Origin: an uncultured Coriobacteriaceae bacterium
GTDB lineage: Bacteria; Actinomycetota; Coriobacteriia; Coriobacteriales; Coriobacteriaceae
Assembly: GCA_949287085.1 (NCBI GenBank)
Contig: CASEER010000009.1
Span: 1 to 45,473 of the forward strand
Direction: 5' to 3'
Length of the DNA stretch: 45,473 nucleotides
In this document: positions 33,100 to 41,067 of the stretch, piece by piece
Numbering within the stretch: position 1 is the stretch's first letter
How the letters are laid out: each line of letters opens with the position of its first letter
Translations under genes and position numbers: made by a program
Notes under the pieces: model-generated
What the model saw: only the letters and a program-made list of their open reading frames with translations
What the model was told of the DNA's origin: nothing
The model's database searches: none

Positions 33100-34182
33100 T
33101 TAGAGCGAAGCCGCGTAGGTCTTGTAGTCGTCCTCGGTCGCGGGCGGGACAATGTCGCCGCTCTTGATCTGGTCCTCAAGGGCAATGGCCGCGTCGTAGA
33201 CGTCCTTGTCCATGAGCGGGTTATCCTTGGGGATGCCCACGGCGTCATCGGTCATGCCGAGCTCGATGGTCTGGCCACCGATGTTCTCGCCGTCAGCCGC
33301 CTGCTTTGAGATCTCCTCAACGGCGTTGTTGACGTTCTTCATGGCGGAGGTCAGCACGTGGTCGGGGTCGAGGTGCGCCTGGTCCTGGTCAACGCCAATG
33401 ACAAGCTTGTCGGCGTCGCCCGCAGCCTCGATAACGCCGTTGCCCGCGTTGCCGGCGGCGTGGAACACGATGTCGCAGCCGTCAGTGTACATGCGCTGCG
33501 CGGTGGCCTTGCCCAGCGCGGCGTCGGTGAAGCTCTCGAGGTACTGGGTGTCCACGGTCACCTTCGTGCCCTTCTCGGCGTTGGCGTAGGCGACACCCGC
33601 CTTATAGCCCCACTCAAACTGGTCGATGATGTTAGAGCCAATGCCGCCCACAAAGCCGACCTTGCCGGTCTTGGTGGTGCGCGCCGCAATGTAGCCCACG
33701 AGGAACGAGGGCTCCTGGGCGCGGAACATCACGCCGGTGAGGTTATCGGGGTACTCGTCGTCAGCCCACGAGTTGTCAACGATGGCAAAGCTCACGTCGG
33801 AGTTCTGCTGGGCGGCGGTCATAATGGCTTCGGCCATGGCAAAGCCAATGCCCCACACCAGATTGTTGCCGGCGTCGACGGCGCGGTCAAGGTTGGTGGC
33901 GTAGTCGGACTCCTGCTTGGACTCGGTGTAGCTCACTTCGATGCCGTAGTCGTCCTTCAGCTGCTGCAGGCCTTCCCACGCGCTCTGGTTGAAGGACTGG
34001 TCGTTCACGCCGCCCATGTCGGTGACCATGGTGACCTTGTAGTCGCTCGCGGGGGCGGCAGCAGAACCGGCGGTCGAGCCGCTGCCCGCATCGTTGCCGC
34101 TGCAGGCGGCAAGGCCCAGGCCCGCAACAACGGCGCCCGAACCTGCGGCGACCTTAAGGAAGTCCCTACGATCCATGCTCAT
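33100..34182 (-). CDS. BMP-family nucleoside-binding lipoprotein with Tat-type signal
   Basis: 360 residues. The leader has the twin-arginine motif (MDRRDFLK, Arg5-Arg6) and a lipobox ending in Cys27 (GLGLAAC), so the protein is probably exported folded by Tat and then lipidated. A Gly/Ser/Ala spacer follows. The BMP domain starts at YKVTMVTDMGGVNDQSFNQSAWEG and contains FVGGIGSNIIDQFEWGYKAG and DIVFHAAGNAGNGVIEAA. It captures nucleosides outside the membrane for the adjacent ABC importer. GGAGAAAGGA precedes the ATG at 34182. Specific ligands cannot be told from sequence, but the neighbouring catabolic genes point to nucleosides. Confidence 0.94.
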   Translation of the reverse strand: MSMDRRDFLKVAAGSGAVVAGLGLAACSGNDAGSGSTAGSAAAPASDYKVTMVTDMGGVNDQSFNQSAWEGLQQLKDDYGIEVSYTESKQESDYATNLDRAVDAGNNLVWGIGFAMAEAIMTAAQQNSDVSFAIVDNSWADDEYPDNLTGVMFRAQEPSFLVGYIAARTTKTGKVGFVGGIGSNIIDQFEWGYKAGVAYANAEKGTKVTVDTQYLESFTDAALGKATAQRMYTDGCDIVFHAAGNAGNGVIEAAGDADKLVIGVDQDQAHLDPDHVLTSAMKNVNNAVEEISKQAADGENIGGQTIELGMTDDAVGIPKDNPLMDKDVYDAAIALEDQIKSGDIVPPATEDDYKTYAASL

Positions 34183-34295
34183 GTTAATCCTTTCTCCTGG
34201 ATCTCGGGCAGCCGGGTGGCGGCCCGTATTGGCAGCGCGTTGCCGGCATGAAGCGCTGGCGCGGCGCGAAACCACAACGTGGTGACTGCGCGGGA

Positions 34296-34320
34296 GGTAC
34301 GGCACGCTGAGCGACGTACC
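34296..34320. other. Hairpin between deoD and the BMP gene
   Basis: GGTACG / CGTACC (34296-34301 with 34315-34320) encloses an inner CGCT/AGCG stem. It lies in the 169-bp gap between two same-strand genes and could be an mRNA-processing or attenuation site. No riboswitch signature was found here. Confidence 0.4.
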
Positions 34321-34351
34321 ATAGACATGGGCGCAGTACCGGGGGAGGCGG

Positions 34352-35074
34352 TTACTCCTCCGGCGCGGTGAGGGCGAGTGCGATCTCCATCATTTGGTGG
34401 AAGCCGGTTTGGCGCTCTTCAGCCGAAAGCCCCTCGCCCGTGAGCGGCAGGTCGGAGACGGTGAGCAAGCAGAGCGCCTGCTTGCCCGCGCGCGCAGCGT
34501 TCATATAGAGGGCCGCGGCTTCCATCTCTACGGCGAGTACGCCCATCTTTTGCCAGCGGCGGGTGGAATCGGGGTCGTCGAGGTAGAAGTGGTCGCTCGA
34601 GAGCACGTTGCCCACCTTGACGTCAACGCCCTGGGCCTGACCGGCCTCAACGGCGCGGCGGAGCAGGTTCCAGCTGGCAAGGGGAGCAAAGGTGCCGGGC
34701 AGGTCGTACTGCGCGGCATAGTTGGAATCGGTGCAAGCGCCCATGCCGGCAACGACGTCCTTGACCTTGATGCCCTCGGCCACACCGCCGGCGGAGCCCA
34801 CGCGGATGATCGACTCGACGCCATAGAACTCAAAGAGCTCGTACGAATAGATGCCAATGCTAGGCATGCCCATGCCGCCGCCCATGACGGTGACAGGATT
34901 GCCCTGGTAGGTGCCGGTAAAGGCGAGCATGTTGCGCACCTCGTTCACGCAGCGCACGTCGTCGAGGTAGTGGTCGGCGATGTACTTGGCGCGCAGTGGA
35001 TCGCCGGGCATGAGCACGGTTTTGGCGATGTCGCCTGCGACGGCGCCGTTGTGCGGGGTAGGCGTGAGTGGCAT
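34352..35074 (-). CDS. deoD: Purine nucleoside phosphorylase DeoD
   Basis: 240 residues, the hexameric type. It phosphorolyses purine (deoxy)nucleosides to the base and (deoxy)ribose-1-phosphate. [42 protein letters not shown] and [12 protein letters not shown] are conserved family blocks; the proton-donor Asp is in [17 protein letters not shown] precedes the ATG. First gene of the minus-strand nucleoside cluster, divergent from the helicase gene. The upstream region (35095-35150) is AT-rich with TTGACA on the minus strand but no well-spaced -10 that I can assign. Confidence 0.97.
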   Translation of the reverse strand: MPLTPTPHNGAVAGDIAKTVLMPGDPLRAKYIADHYLDDVRCVNEVRNMLAFTGTYQGNPVTVMGGGMGMPSIGIYSYELFEFYGVESIIRVGSAGGVAEGIKVKDVVAGMGACTDSNYAAQYDLPGTFAPLASWNLLRRAVEAGQAQGVDVKVGNVLSSDHFYLDDPDSTRRWQKMGVLAVEMEAAALYMNAARAGKQALCLLTVSDLPLTGEGLSAEERQTGFHQMMEIALALTAPEE

Positions 35075-35347
35075 AGGTGCGGTCCTCCTTGCACGATAAG
35101 CATCAATGATATGTCAACAATAATTCATCTTGAGCCATTACGCTGCGAGACGGCAAGAATAATCGGCGTGCGGAAATATTTCTTTGAGGTCCCCTGCCCG
35201 TTTGGCGGGCCGCTGCGTGGGCGTTTTGCGGCTGAACGCCGTGTCCGGACGGCACGGTATATTATGTTGGCCCTAAGAACGGACGCCCCGGCCGCCGCGC
35301 TGGTTGCGCCGCGCCCGCACACGATTGCCAACATGCTGGAGGAATGC

Positions 35348-38074
35348 ATGCCCTACGCTGTAGACATCGATTCGCTCAACCCCGCCCAGCGCGAGGCGGT
35401 GCTCACCACCGAGGGGCCGCTGCTCGTGCTCGCTGGCGCGGGCTCGGGCAAGACGCGCGTGCTTACCTACCGCATTGCCCACCTGGTCGCAGACCTGGGC
35501 GTCGCGCCGTGGCGCATTTTGGCCATCACCTTTACCAACAAGGCGGCGGCCGAGATGCGCGAGCGTCTGGGCGCGCTGCTGCCCGGCGGCACGCGCGGCA
35601 TGTGGGTGTGCACGTTCCACGCCATGTGCGTTCGCATGCTGCGCGAGGACGCCGATCTGCTGGGTTATACGGGCCAGTTCACCATTTACGACGACGATGA
35701 TTCGCGCCGCATGGTGCGCGATATCATGCAGGCCCTGGGCATTGAGCAAAAGCAGTACCCCATCAACATGATTCGCTCCAAGATCAGCACGGCCAAAAAC
35801 GCCATGATCGGGCCCGAGGAGTTCAGCCGCCAGGCCAATACCCCGCCTGAGCAAAAGGCGGCCCAGGTGTATCTGGAGCTGGAGCGCCGTCTGCGCGCCG
35901 CTAACGCCATGGATTTTGACGATTTGCTGGTGCGCGCGCTTGAGCTTCTGCGCACCCGGCCCGAGGTGCTCGAAAAGTACCAGGAGCGCTTTCGCTACAT
36001 TAGCGTGGACGAGTACCAGGACACCAACCATGTGCAGTATGAGATTGCGAACCTGCTGGCCAGCCGCTACCAGAACCTCATGGTCGTAGGCGATGACGAC
36101 CAGTCTATTTATAGCTGGCGCGGCGCGGACATTTCGAACATCCTCGACTTCGAGCAGGATTTTCCCAGCGCGCACGTGGTCAAGCTCGAGCAGAACTACC
36201 GCTCGACGGGACACATCCTCAATGCGGCCAACGCGGTGGTGCGTCACAACTCGCAGCGCAAGGAGAAGCGCCTGTTTACGGCGGCGGGTGATGGCGAGAA
36301 GATCCAGGCGTACCAGGCAAGCGACGAGCGCGACGAAGGCCGCTGGATTGCAAGCGAGATCGAAAAGCTGCACGCCGACGGCATCAGCTACGACGACATT
36401 GCCGTGTTCTACCGCACCAACGCTCAGTCGCGCATCCTCGAAGATATGTTCCTGCGCGCCGGCGTGCCCTACAAGATCGTGGGCGGTACGCGCTTCTTTG
36501 ACCGCGCGGAGATTCGCGACGTGATGGCGTACCTCAAGATGATCGTGAATCCGGCGGACGAGATGAGCGTCAAGCGCGTGATCAACACGCCGCGGCGCGG
36601 CATCGGCTCCACGTCCATTGCCAAGATCGAGGAGCTTGCGCGCGAGAACCGCTGCAGCTTCTTTCAGGCCTGTGAAATCGCGACGGCCGAGGCAGGGCGC
36701 TTTTCCGCGAAGGTGCGCGCGGCGCTCGGTGACTTCGTGGCGATTGTGCGCGAGGGGCGCCGCATGGACGGAGAGCTACAGCGGGTCGTTGAGGCCATTG
36801 TGGACCAGAGCGGCCTGGTGCAGGCGCTGCGCGCCGAGGGCACGCCCGAGGCCGAGGGCCGCATAGAGAACATTCAGGAGTTCTTGGGCGTGGCGGCTGA
36901 ATTTGAGGAAAGCCACGACGACATCGAGGGCACGCTCGAGAGCTTGGAAGAGCTCCGTGCGGCGGGCATGGCGGTGGAGACCGCCGACGGGGCGGGGGCC
37001 GGCACCGCCGCGGCGGGTGTTGAGCCCACAGCGCCCGCACCCACGGCGGCGCCTGCAGCTGTGACCGCACCCGGCGGCGTGACGATGCCGCTCAACCTGC
37101 CTGCGGACGGGGCACCGTACGTGAATCCCGCTACGGCGGCGTTTGATGCGCCGGCGAGCGGCGCGCTCACCTCCGCGCAGCAGGCGCTCGCTCAGCTTAT
37201 TGCCCAGAATCCCGCCACGCGGGCTGCCGCGGCACCGGTGCCCACGGCGGCGCAGGCGGCTGACGAGATCGATCGCACCTATGGTCCGCTGGCCTGCAAG
37301 GCGCTGCCGGCGCTCCTTGAGTGGCTCGCACTGCGCAGCGACCTTGATTCGCTGGCGGGCGAGTCGCACGCCATTACCATGATGACCGTGCACTCGGCCA
37401 AGGGCCTGGAGTTCCCCGCGGTGTTTGTGGCGGGCTTGGAAGAGGGTATCTTCCCCCACGTGGCCGGCTTTACCGACGACCCGGCCAAGCTTGAGGAGGA
37501 GCGTCGTCTGGCTTACGTGGCCATTACGCGCGCACGCAAGCGCCTGTTCTTGACGTATGCCGCCACGCGCCGCACCTACGGTTCTACCCAGGCCAACCCG
37601 CGCAGCCGTTTTGTGGGCGAGATTCCCGCGGCGGACATTGAGTTTTCGGGCGTGGGCTCGGCTGGGTTTGAAGGTACAGGCTGGGAAAAGCGCGGCGACC
37701 GCCGGGGCACCTACGGTTCGGGCGTGGGGTCCGACATGTACGGCGGCCGCGTGTTTGGCTCGTACACGCGCTCAACGGGCGGCGTGACGCGCCACACGGG
37801 CATCAGCCCCGACGCCGGGCGCAAGCCGGCGACCTTTGGCAGCGGTACCTCGCACCGCCAGCGCTCCTCGGCGCCCGCGCCCAAGGTGGAGCAGCGCCGG
37901 CCCGATGCCGCCAAGGCGGCCGAGACCTTTGCGCCGGGGGACACAGTACGTCATAAGACCTTTGGTACCGGCACCGTTATTGCGGCGGCGGGCGACATGA
38001 TCGAGGTTAAGTTTGAGAAGACGGGCCAGGTCAAGAAGCTCATGAAGGGCTTTGCGCCCATCGTAAAGGTGTAG
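35348..38074 (+). CDS. pcrA: UvrD/PcrA-type 3'-5' DNA helicase with an Ala/Pro-rich insert
   Basis: 908 residues. Superfamily 1 motifs are in order: Q motif LNPAQREAV (about 10), Walker A GAGSGKTR (about 32), DEYQDTN (about 222), GDDDQSIYSWRGA (about 247), VHSAKGLEFP (about 683) and RLAYVAITRARKR (about 720). A stretch of about 100 residues (540-640), mostly Ala, Pro, Thr and Gly, interrupts the 2B domain before LLEWLALRSDLDSL; it has no counterpart in typical PcrA. The C-terminal 50 residues (GDTVRHKTFGTGTVIAA) form the Tudor-like, RNA polymerase-binding domain of PcrA. It unwinds DNA in repair and in clearing replication-transcription conflicts. The ATG at 35348 follows GGAGGA; the open frame extends far upstream antisense to deoD and is not coding. 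Confidence 0.95.
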   Translation: MPYAVDIDSLNPAQREAVLTTEGPLLVLAGAGSGKTRVLTYRIAHLVADLGVAPWRILAITFTNKAAAEMRERLGALLPGGTRGMWVCTFHAMCVRMLREDADLLGYTGQFTIYDDDDSRRMVRDIMQALGIEQKQYPINMIRSKISTAKNAMIGPEEFSRQANTPPEQKAAQVYLELERRLRAANAMDFDDLLVRALELLRTRPEVLEKYQERFRYISVDEYQDTNHVQYEIANLLASRYQNLMVVGDDDQSIYSWRGADISNILDFEQDFPSAHVVKLEQNYRSTGHILNAANAVVRHNSQRKEKRLFTAAGDGEKIQAYQASDERDEGRWIASEIEKLHADGISYDDIAVFYRTNAQSRILEDMFLRAGVPYKIVGGTRFFDRAEIRDVMAYLKMIVNPADEMSVKRVINTPRRGIGSTSIAKIEELARENRCSFFQACEIATAEAGRFSAKVRAALGDFVAIVREGRRMDGELQRVVEAIVDQSGLVQALRAEGTPEAEGRIENIQEFLGVAAEFEESHDDIEGTLESLEELRAAGMAVETADGAGAGTAAAGVEPTAPAPTAAPAAVTAPGGVTMPLNLPADGAPYVNPATAAFDAPASGALTSAQQALAQLIAQNPATRAAAAPVPTAAQAADEIDRTYGPLACKALPALLEWLALRSDLDSLAGESHAITMMTVHSAKGLEFPAVFVAGLEEGIFPHVAGFTDDPAKLEEERRLAYVAITRARKRLFLTYAATRRTYGSTQANPRSRFVGEIPAADIEFSGVGSAGFEGTGWEKRGDRRGTYGSGVGSDMYGGRVFGSYTRSTGGVTRHTGISPDAGRKPATFGSGTSHRQRSSAPAPKVEQRRPDAAKAAETFAPGDTVRHKTFGTGTVIAAAGDMIEVKFEKTGQVKKLMKGFAPIVKV

Positions 38075-38086
38075 GCCGCGCCGGGG

Positions 38087-38392
38087 CTAGGCGCTGCGCT
38101 GCCAGACCGGATTGGGGCCCTCTGCGGGTGTGCACGCGGGATGCTCGACCACGGTGGACGTTGGAGGAGGCGCTTCGGGAACCGCGTGAAGCGGTGAGGC
38201 GGCATGATCTGGTGCCAAAGCGCTGCCGCCCGTGGGAGCGCTTGCCGGCGCGCCCGGAGTATCGTCATCAAACGCAAGGTGCATGAGCTCGTCAAATTCG
38301 GAAGCGTCGGGATGTGCGGCATGGACCTCGCCAAACGCGAGACGCATGAGCTCGTCAATGCGAGCAGGCTCGTTGGGACCACGGTACGACAT
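38087..38392 (-). CDS. Small unknown protein with duplicated DELMxLAF motif
   Basis: 101 residues from the ATG at 38392, which is five bases after GGAGG. I do not recognise it. IDELMRLAFGE (about 12-22) and FDELMHLAFDD (about 32-42) are two copies of one short helix-forming motif about 20 residues apart, reflecting a duplication also visible in the DNA. The rest is Ala/Pro/Thr-rich and probably disordered. It has no signal or membrane segment. It converges on pcrA with only 12 bases between stops. It could be an adaptor with two short binding motifs, but nothing identifies a partner. Confidence 0.75.
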   Translation of the reverse strand: MSYRGPNEPARIDELMRLAFGEVHAAHPDASEFDELMHLAFDDDTPGAPASAPTGGSALAPDHAASPLHAVPEAPPPTSTVVEHPACTPAEGPNPVWQRSA

Positions 38393-38741
38393 AGGCACCT
38401 CCGAATCATTGCCCGACGGGAGCTATCGTACGCACCTTGCATGTCCGGCGCGTTTCCAATGCGAAAACTTGCCGCAATGTTCCCAATTAGAAATATTGAT
38501 TTACATGCCGCTTTTTTGGGTAATGCTGCCTGCGGGCGCTTGAAGGTTGCGCCCGCGCCGGAGCGGGGCATGGGCGCTGAGGGGCTGTGGCGCATGCGCT
38601 TGCCGATGCACGTATGCTGTTGGCAAATCCGTGCGCGGTGCCGCCTGTGTTGCGCCGTATACTGGCGGCACAGGTATCAACAAGGGCGTGGGGCACGGCA
38701 TGCGGTGCGGTGCCCGGGCGCTGCGCGGGAAAGGAACAGTC
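38393..38741. other. 349-bp divergent intergenic region
   Basis: Between the DELMxLAF gene (minus) and glk (plus). It holds an AT-rich island at about 38479-38520, unusual for this DNA, and a TATACT at 38658-38663 that may be the glk -10 box. GC-rich palindromic runs (GGGCGC, GCGCCC) lie near 38530-38560. I see no gene in it. Confidence 0.5.
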
Positions 38742-39716
38742 ATGGCTGAGTCTGAAAACCGGTATGTGGGACTTGATGTGGGCGGCACCTCGGTTAAGGT
38801 GGGCCTGTTTACCGAGAACGGCACCCTGGTGGGCAAGGGCAGCGTGCCAACGCCGCCCCTGGTAGATGCAGCGGGCTACGCGGCCGTGATCGGCGGCATC
38901 GAGCGCGTGCTCACCGAATCGGACGCTTCGATGAACGACGTGCTGGGCATCGGCTTGGCCATTCCGTGCCCGGTGCCGGCCGACGGCGTGATTCGCATGC
39001 AGGCAAACATCGAGATCGATGCGCCGGGTCTTGAGATGGCGCTGCGCGAGGCGTGCCCGCGCGCGGCCGTCAAATTTGTAAACGATGCCAACGCGGCAGC
39101 GATGGGCGAGCTGTGGGCCGGCGCGGCAAAAGGCAGCACGAGCTTGGTGTTTGTAACGCTGGGCACGGGTGTTGGCGGCGGCGTGGTAATTGACGGCAAG
39201 GTCGTGGCCGGCGCGTTTGGTGCAGGTGGCGAGATTGGCCACCTGTGCATGAACCCTGCCGAGGAGCGCACCTGCGGGTGCGGCGGCAAGGGACACCTGG
39301 AGCAGTACGCTTCGGCCACGGGCTTGGTGTCGAGCTACCTGGCCGAGTGCGAAGCGGCCGGTGTGGAGCCCATCGAGCTCGCGGGTCCCAGCGATTCGCG
39401 CAGCTTGTTCCAGGCTTGTCGCGAGGGCAACGAGCAGGCGCTTGCGGCAATGCGCACCATGGCCGACTGCCTGGGTCGCGCGCTAACGCTCATTGCCAAC
39501 GTGATCGACCCCGAGATGTTCCTGCTGGGTGGAGGCACCTCGGCGTCGTCTGATGTGTTCTTGGAGCCGCTGATTGAGCGGTACCGCAGCTATGCGATTC
39601 CCGTGAACGCCGATACCCCCATCAAGGTGGCGTCGCTGGGCAATGACGCCGGCATTTACGGCGCCGCGTACGTGGCGCTGCAGGCCGCGGCCGATCGCAC
39701 CACGCATCTGCCCTAG
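38742..39716 (+). CDS. glk: ROK-family glucokinase
   Basis: 324 residues. The ATP-binding motif YVGLDVGGTSVKVGLF (8-23), the catalytic NDANAAAMGELW, GTGVGGGVVIDGK and the zinc-site stretch CGCGGKGHLEQYAS are those of ROK sugar kinases. EIGHL carries the second metal His. It phosphorylates glucose to glucose-6-phosphate in the cytoplasm. AAAGGAAC precedes the ATG at 38742; the earlier in-frame starts lack sites. ROK regulators are excluded because no helix-turn-helix is present. Single gene with a hairpin terminator. Confidence 0.93.
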   Translation: MAESENRYVGLDVGGTSVKVGLFTENGTLVGKGSVPTPPLVDAAGYAAVIGGIERVLTESDASMNDVLGIGLAIPCPVPADGVIRMQANIEIDAPGLEMALREACPRAAVKFVNDANAAAMGELWAGAAKGSTSLVFVTLGTGVGGGVVIDGKVVAGAFGAGGEIGHLCMNPAEERTCGCGGKGHLEQYASATGLVSSYLAECEAAGVEPIELAGPSDSRSLFQACREGNEQALAAMRTMADCLGRALTLIANVIDPEMFLLGGGTSASSDVFLEPLIERYRSYAIPVNADTPIKVASLGNDAGIYGAAYVALQAAADRTTHLP

Positions 39717-39752
39717 CGTCGGGTGCCGCAAACAATAGACAACAGTGCCTCT

Positions 39753-39787
39753 CCGGGGCCGAGCTGCGCATCGCGGCTCGGCCCCGG
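39753..39787 (+). terminator. Terminator of glk
   Basis: Perfect 11-bp stem CCGGGGCCGAG / CTCGGCCCCGG with a 13-base loop. The T-run is weak (CGCCTTCG), so the fit is not ideal. Confidence 0.65.
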
Positions 39788-39908
39788 CGCCTTCGTAGAT
39801 AGATTGTTCGAGCGGGCCTCGTGGGGTTTGCGCGCCCGGCGAAGGTGCTAGGATAGGGAGCAACTGGGAAACCGTGGGGCACGCGCCCCGCCCTGTGCGA
39901 AGGGAAGC

Positions 39909-40850
39909 ATGTACATGAGCAAGGTTCTCGTCTTTGGACACCAGAATCCCGACAACGACGCCATTATGTCCTCCGTCGTTCTGTCGCAGCTGCTCAACCA
40001 GGTTGAGTTCATGGGTAACACCTACGAGGCGCGCCGTCTGGGCCCGCTCCCGGCGGAGACCGAGAAGCTCCTCGCCGAGACCGACACGCCCAAGCCGCGC
40101 ATGCTCAACGGCATCAAGGCTACGGCCAAGCCGCAGCAGGTTGTGCTCACCGACCACAACGAGCCCGGCCAGTCGGCCGAGGGCCTCGAGAACGCCGAGA
40201 TCATTGGCATTGTTGACCACCACCGCTTTGGCGACTTCAGCACCGCCGCGCCGCTGCATATCATGGCGCTCCCCTGGGGCTCCAGCTGCACGATCGTGAC
40301 CTGGCTCTTTGGCATCCTTGGCCAGAAGCCCATGGACGCCCAGGCCAAGCTCCTGCTTGCAGCCATGATGACCGACACTCTCATGCTCAAGAGCCCCACG
40401 ACCACCGAGTTCGACCGCATCTTTGCGGCGCAGCTGGGTGAGCAGCTGGGCGTTGACCCCGTGAAGTTTGGCATGGACGTCTTCATGAGCCGTCCGTCCG
40501 GCTCCTTCACGCCCGAGCAGATGGTGGGCAACGACATCAAGCTCTTTGAGGTGGGCGGCAAGAAGCTGCTCATTGGCCAGTACGAGACGGTCGACAAGAG
40601 CCGCGCGCTCGGCATGGTGCCCGAGATTCGCGAGGCCATGCGCGCCTACCAGGCCAAGAAGGGCGCCGACGGCATCGTGCTCTGCGTGACCGACATCATG
40701 GAGGAGGGCTCGCAGGTTCTGCTCGAGGGCGACACGGCTGCCGCGCAGAAGGGCCTCAAGATTGCCGACGAGGCTGACGGCGTGTGGATGCCTGGTGTGC
40801 TTTCGCGTAAGAAGCAGGTTGCTGCGCCGATTCTCGCGGCTGCGGAGTAG
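39909..40850 (+). CDS. ppaC: Manganese-dependent inorganic pyrophosphatase (family II, DHH)
   Basis: 313 residues. FGHQNPDNDAI gives the His11, Asp15 and Asp17 metal ligands (commonly GHKNPDTDS), DHNE and VDHHR supply the rest, and the C-terminal SRKKQVAAPI is the substrate-binding DHHA2 signature. It hydrolyses pyrophosphate, pulling biosynthetic reactions forward. AGGGAAG lies before the ATG at 39909; a second ATG follows two codons later. A likely promoter is TTGCGC near 39828 with GGATAG about 39851. Ends in a clear terminator. Confidence 0.96.
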   Translation: MYMSKVLVFGHQNPDNDAIMSSVVLSQLLNQVEFMGNTYEARRLGPLPAETEKLLAETDTPKPRMLNGIKATAKPQQVVLTDHNEPGQSAEGLENAEIIGIVDHHRFGDFSTAAPLHIMALPWGSSCTIVTWLFGILGQKPMDAQAKLLLAAMMTDTLMLKSPTTTEFDRIFAAQLGEQLGVDPVKFGMDVFMSRPSGSFTPEQMVGNDIKLFEVGGKKLLIGQYETVDKSRALGMVPEIREAMRAYQAKKGADGIVLCVTDIMEEGSQVLLEGDTAAAQKGLKIADEADGVWMPGVLSRKKQVAAPILAAAE

Positions 40851-40889
40851 CGCGCTGGGTATACCAACCGCGTACATAGCATGATTGGT

Positions 40890-40918
40890 GGGGCGTCTGG
40901 GCACAGGCGCCCCTTTTT
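40890..40918 (+). terminator. Terminator of ppaC
   Basis: GGGGCGTCT / AGGCGCCCC stem (one wobble pair) with a 6-base loop, followed by five T. Confidence 0.93.
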
Positions 40919-41067
40919 AGTGAGGGCAGCGATGTGCGGCGTGCGGAAGCTACCGCGGCTGACCCGCGCACCCGGGTGAGGGCCGCCGTGGTTGGCCGCC
41001 GGCGCCCGGGCACGGGGCCTGAGGGTACGGTGCCGCGCGCCGCTGAACATCGCGGAAAGGTGGGGGA

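Noticed and set aside
34394..35347. N-terminal extension of the helicase frame across deoD
   Set aside because: It lies antisense to a well-supported deoD gene and has no ribosome site; the true start with GGAGGA is at 35348.
35075..35347. Purine riboswitch or LexA box upstream of deoD and pcrA
   Set aside because: The conserved purine aptamer core is absent, and only one unmatched GAAC half-site is present.
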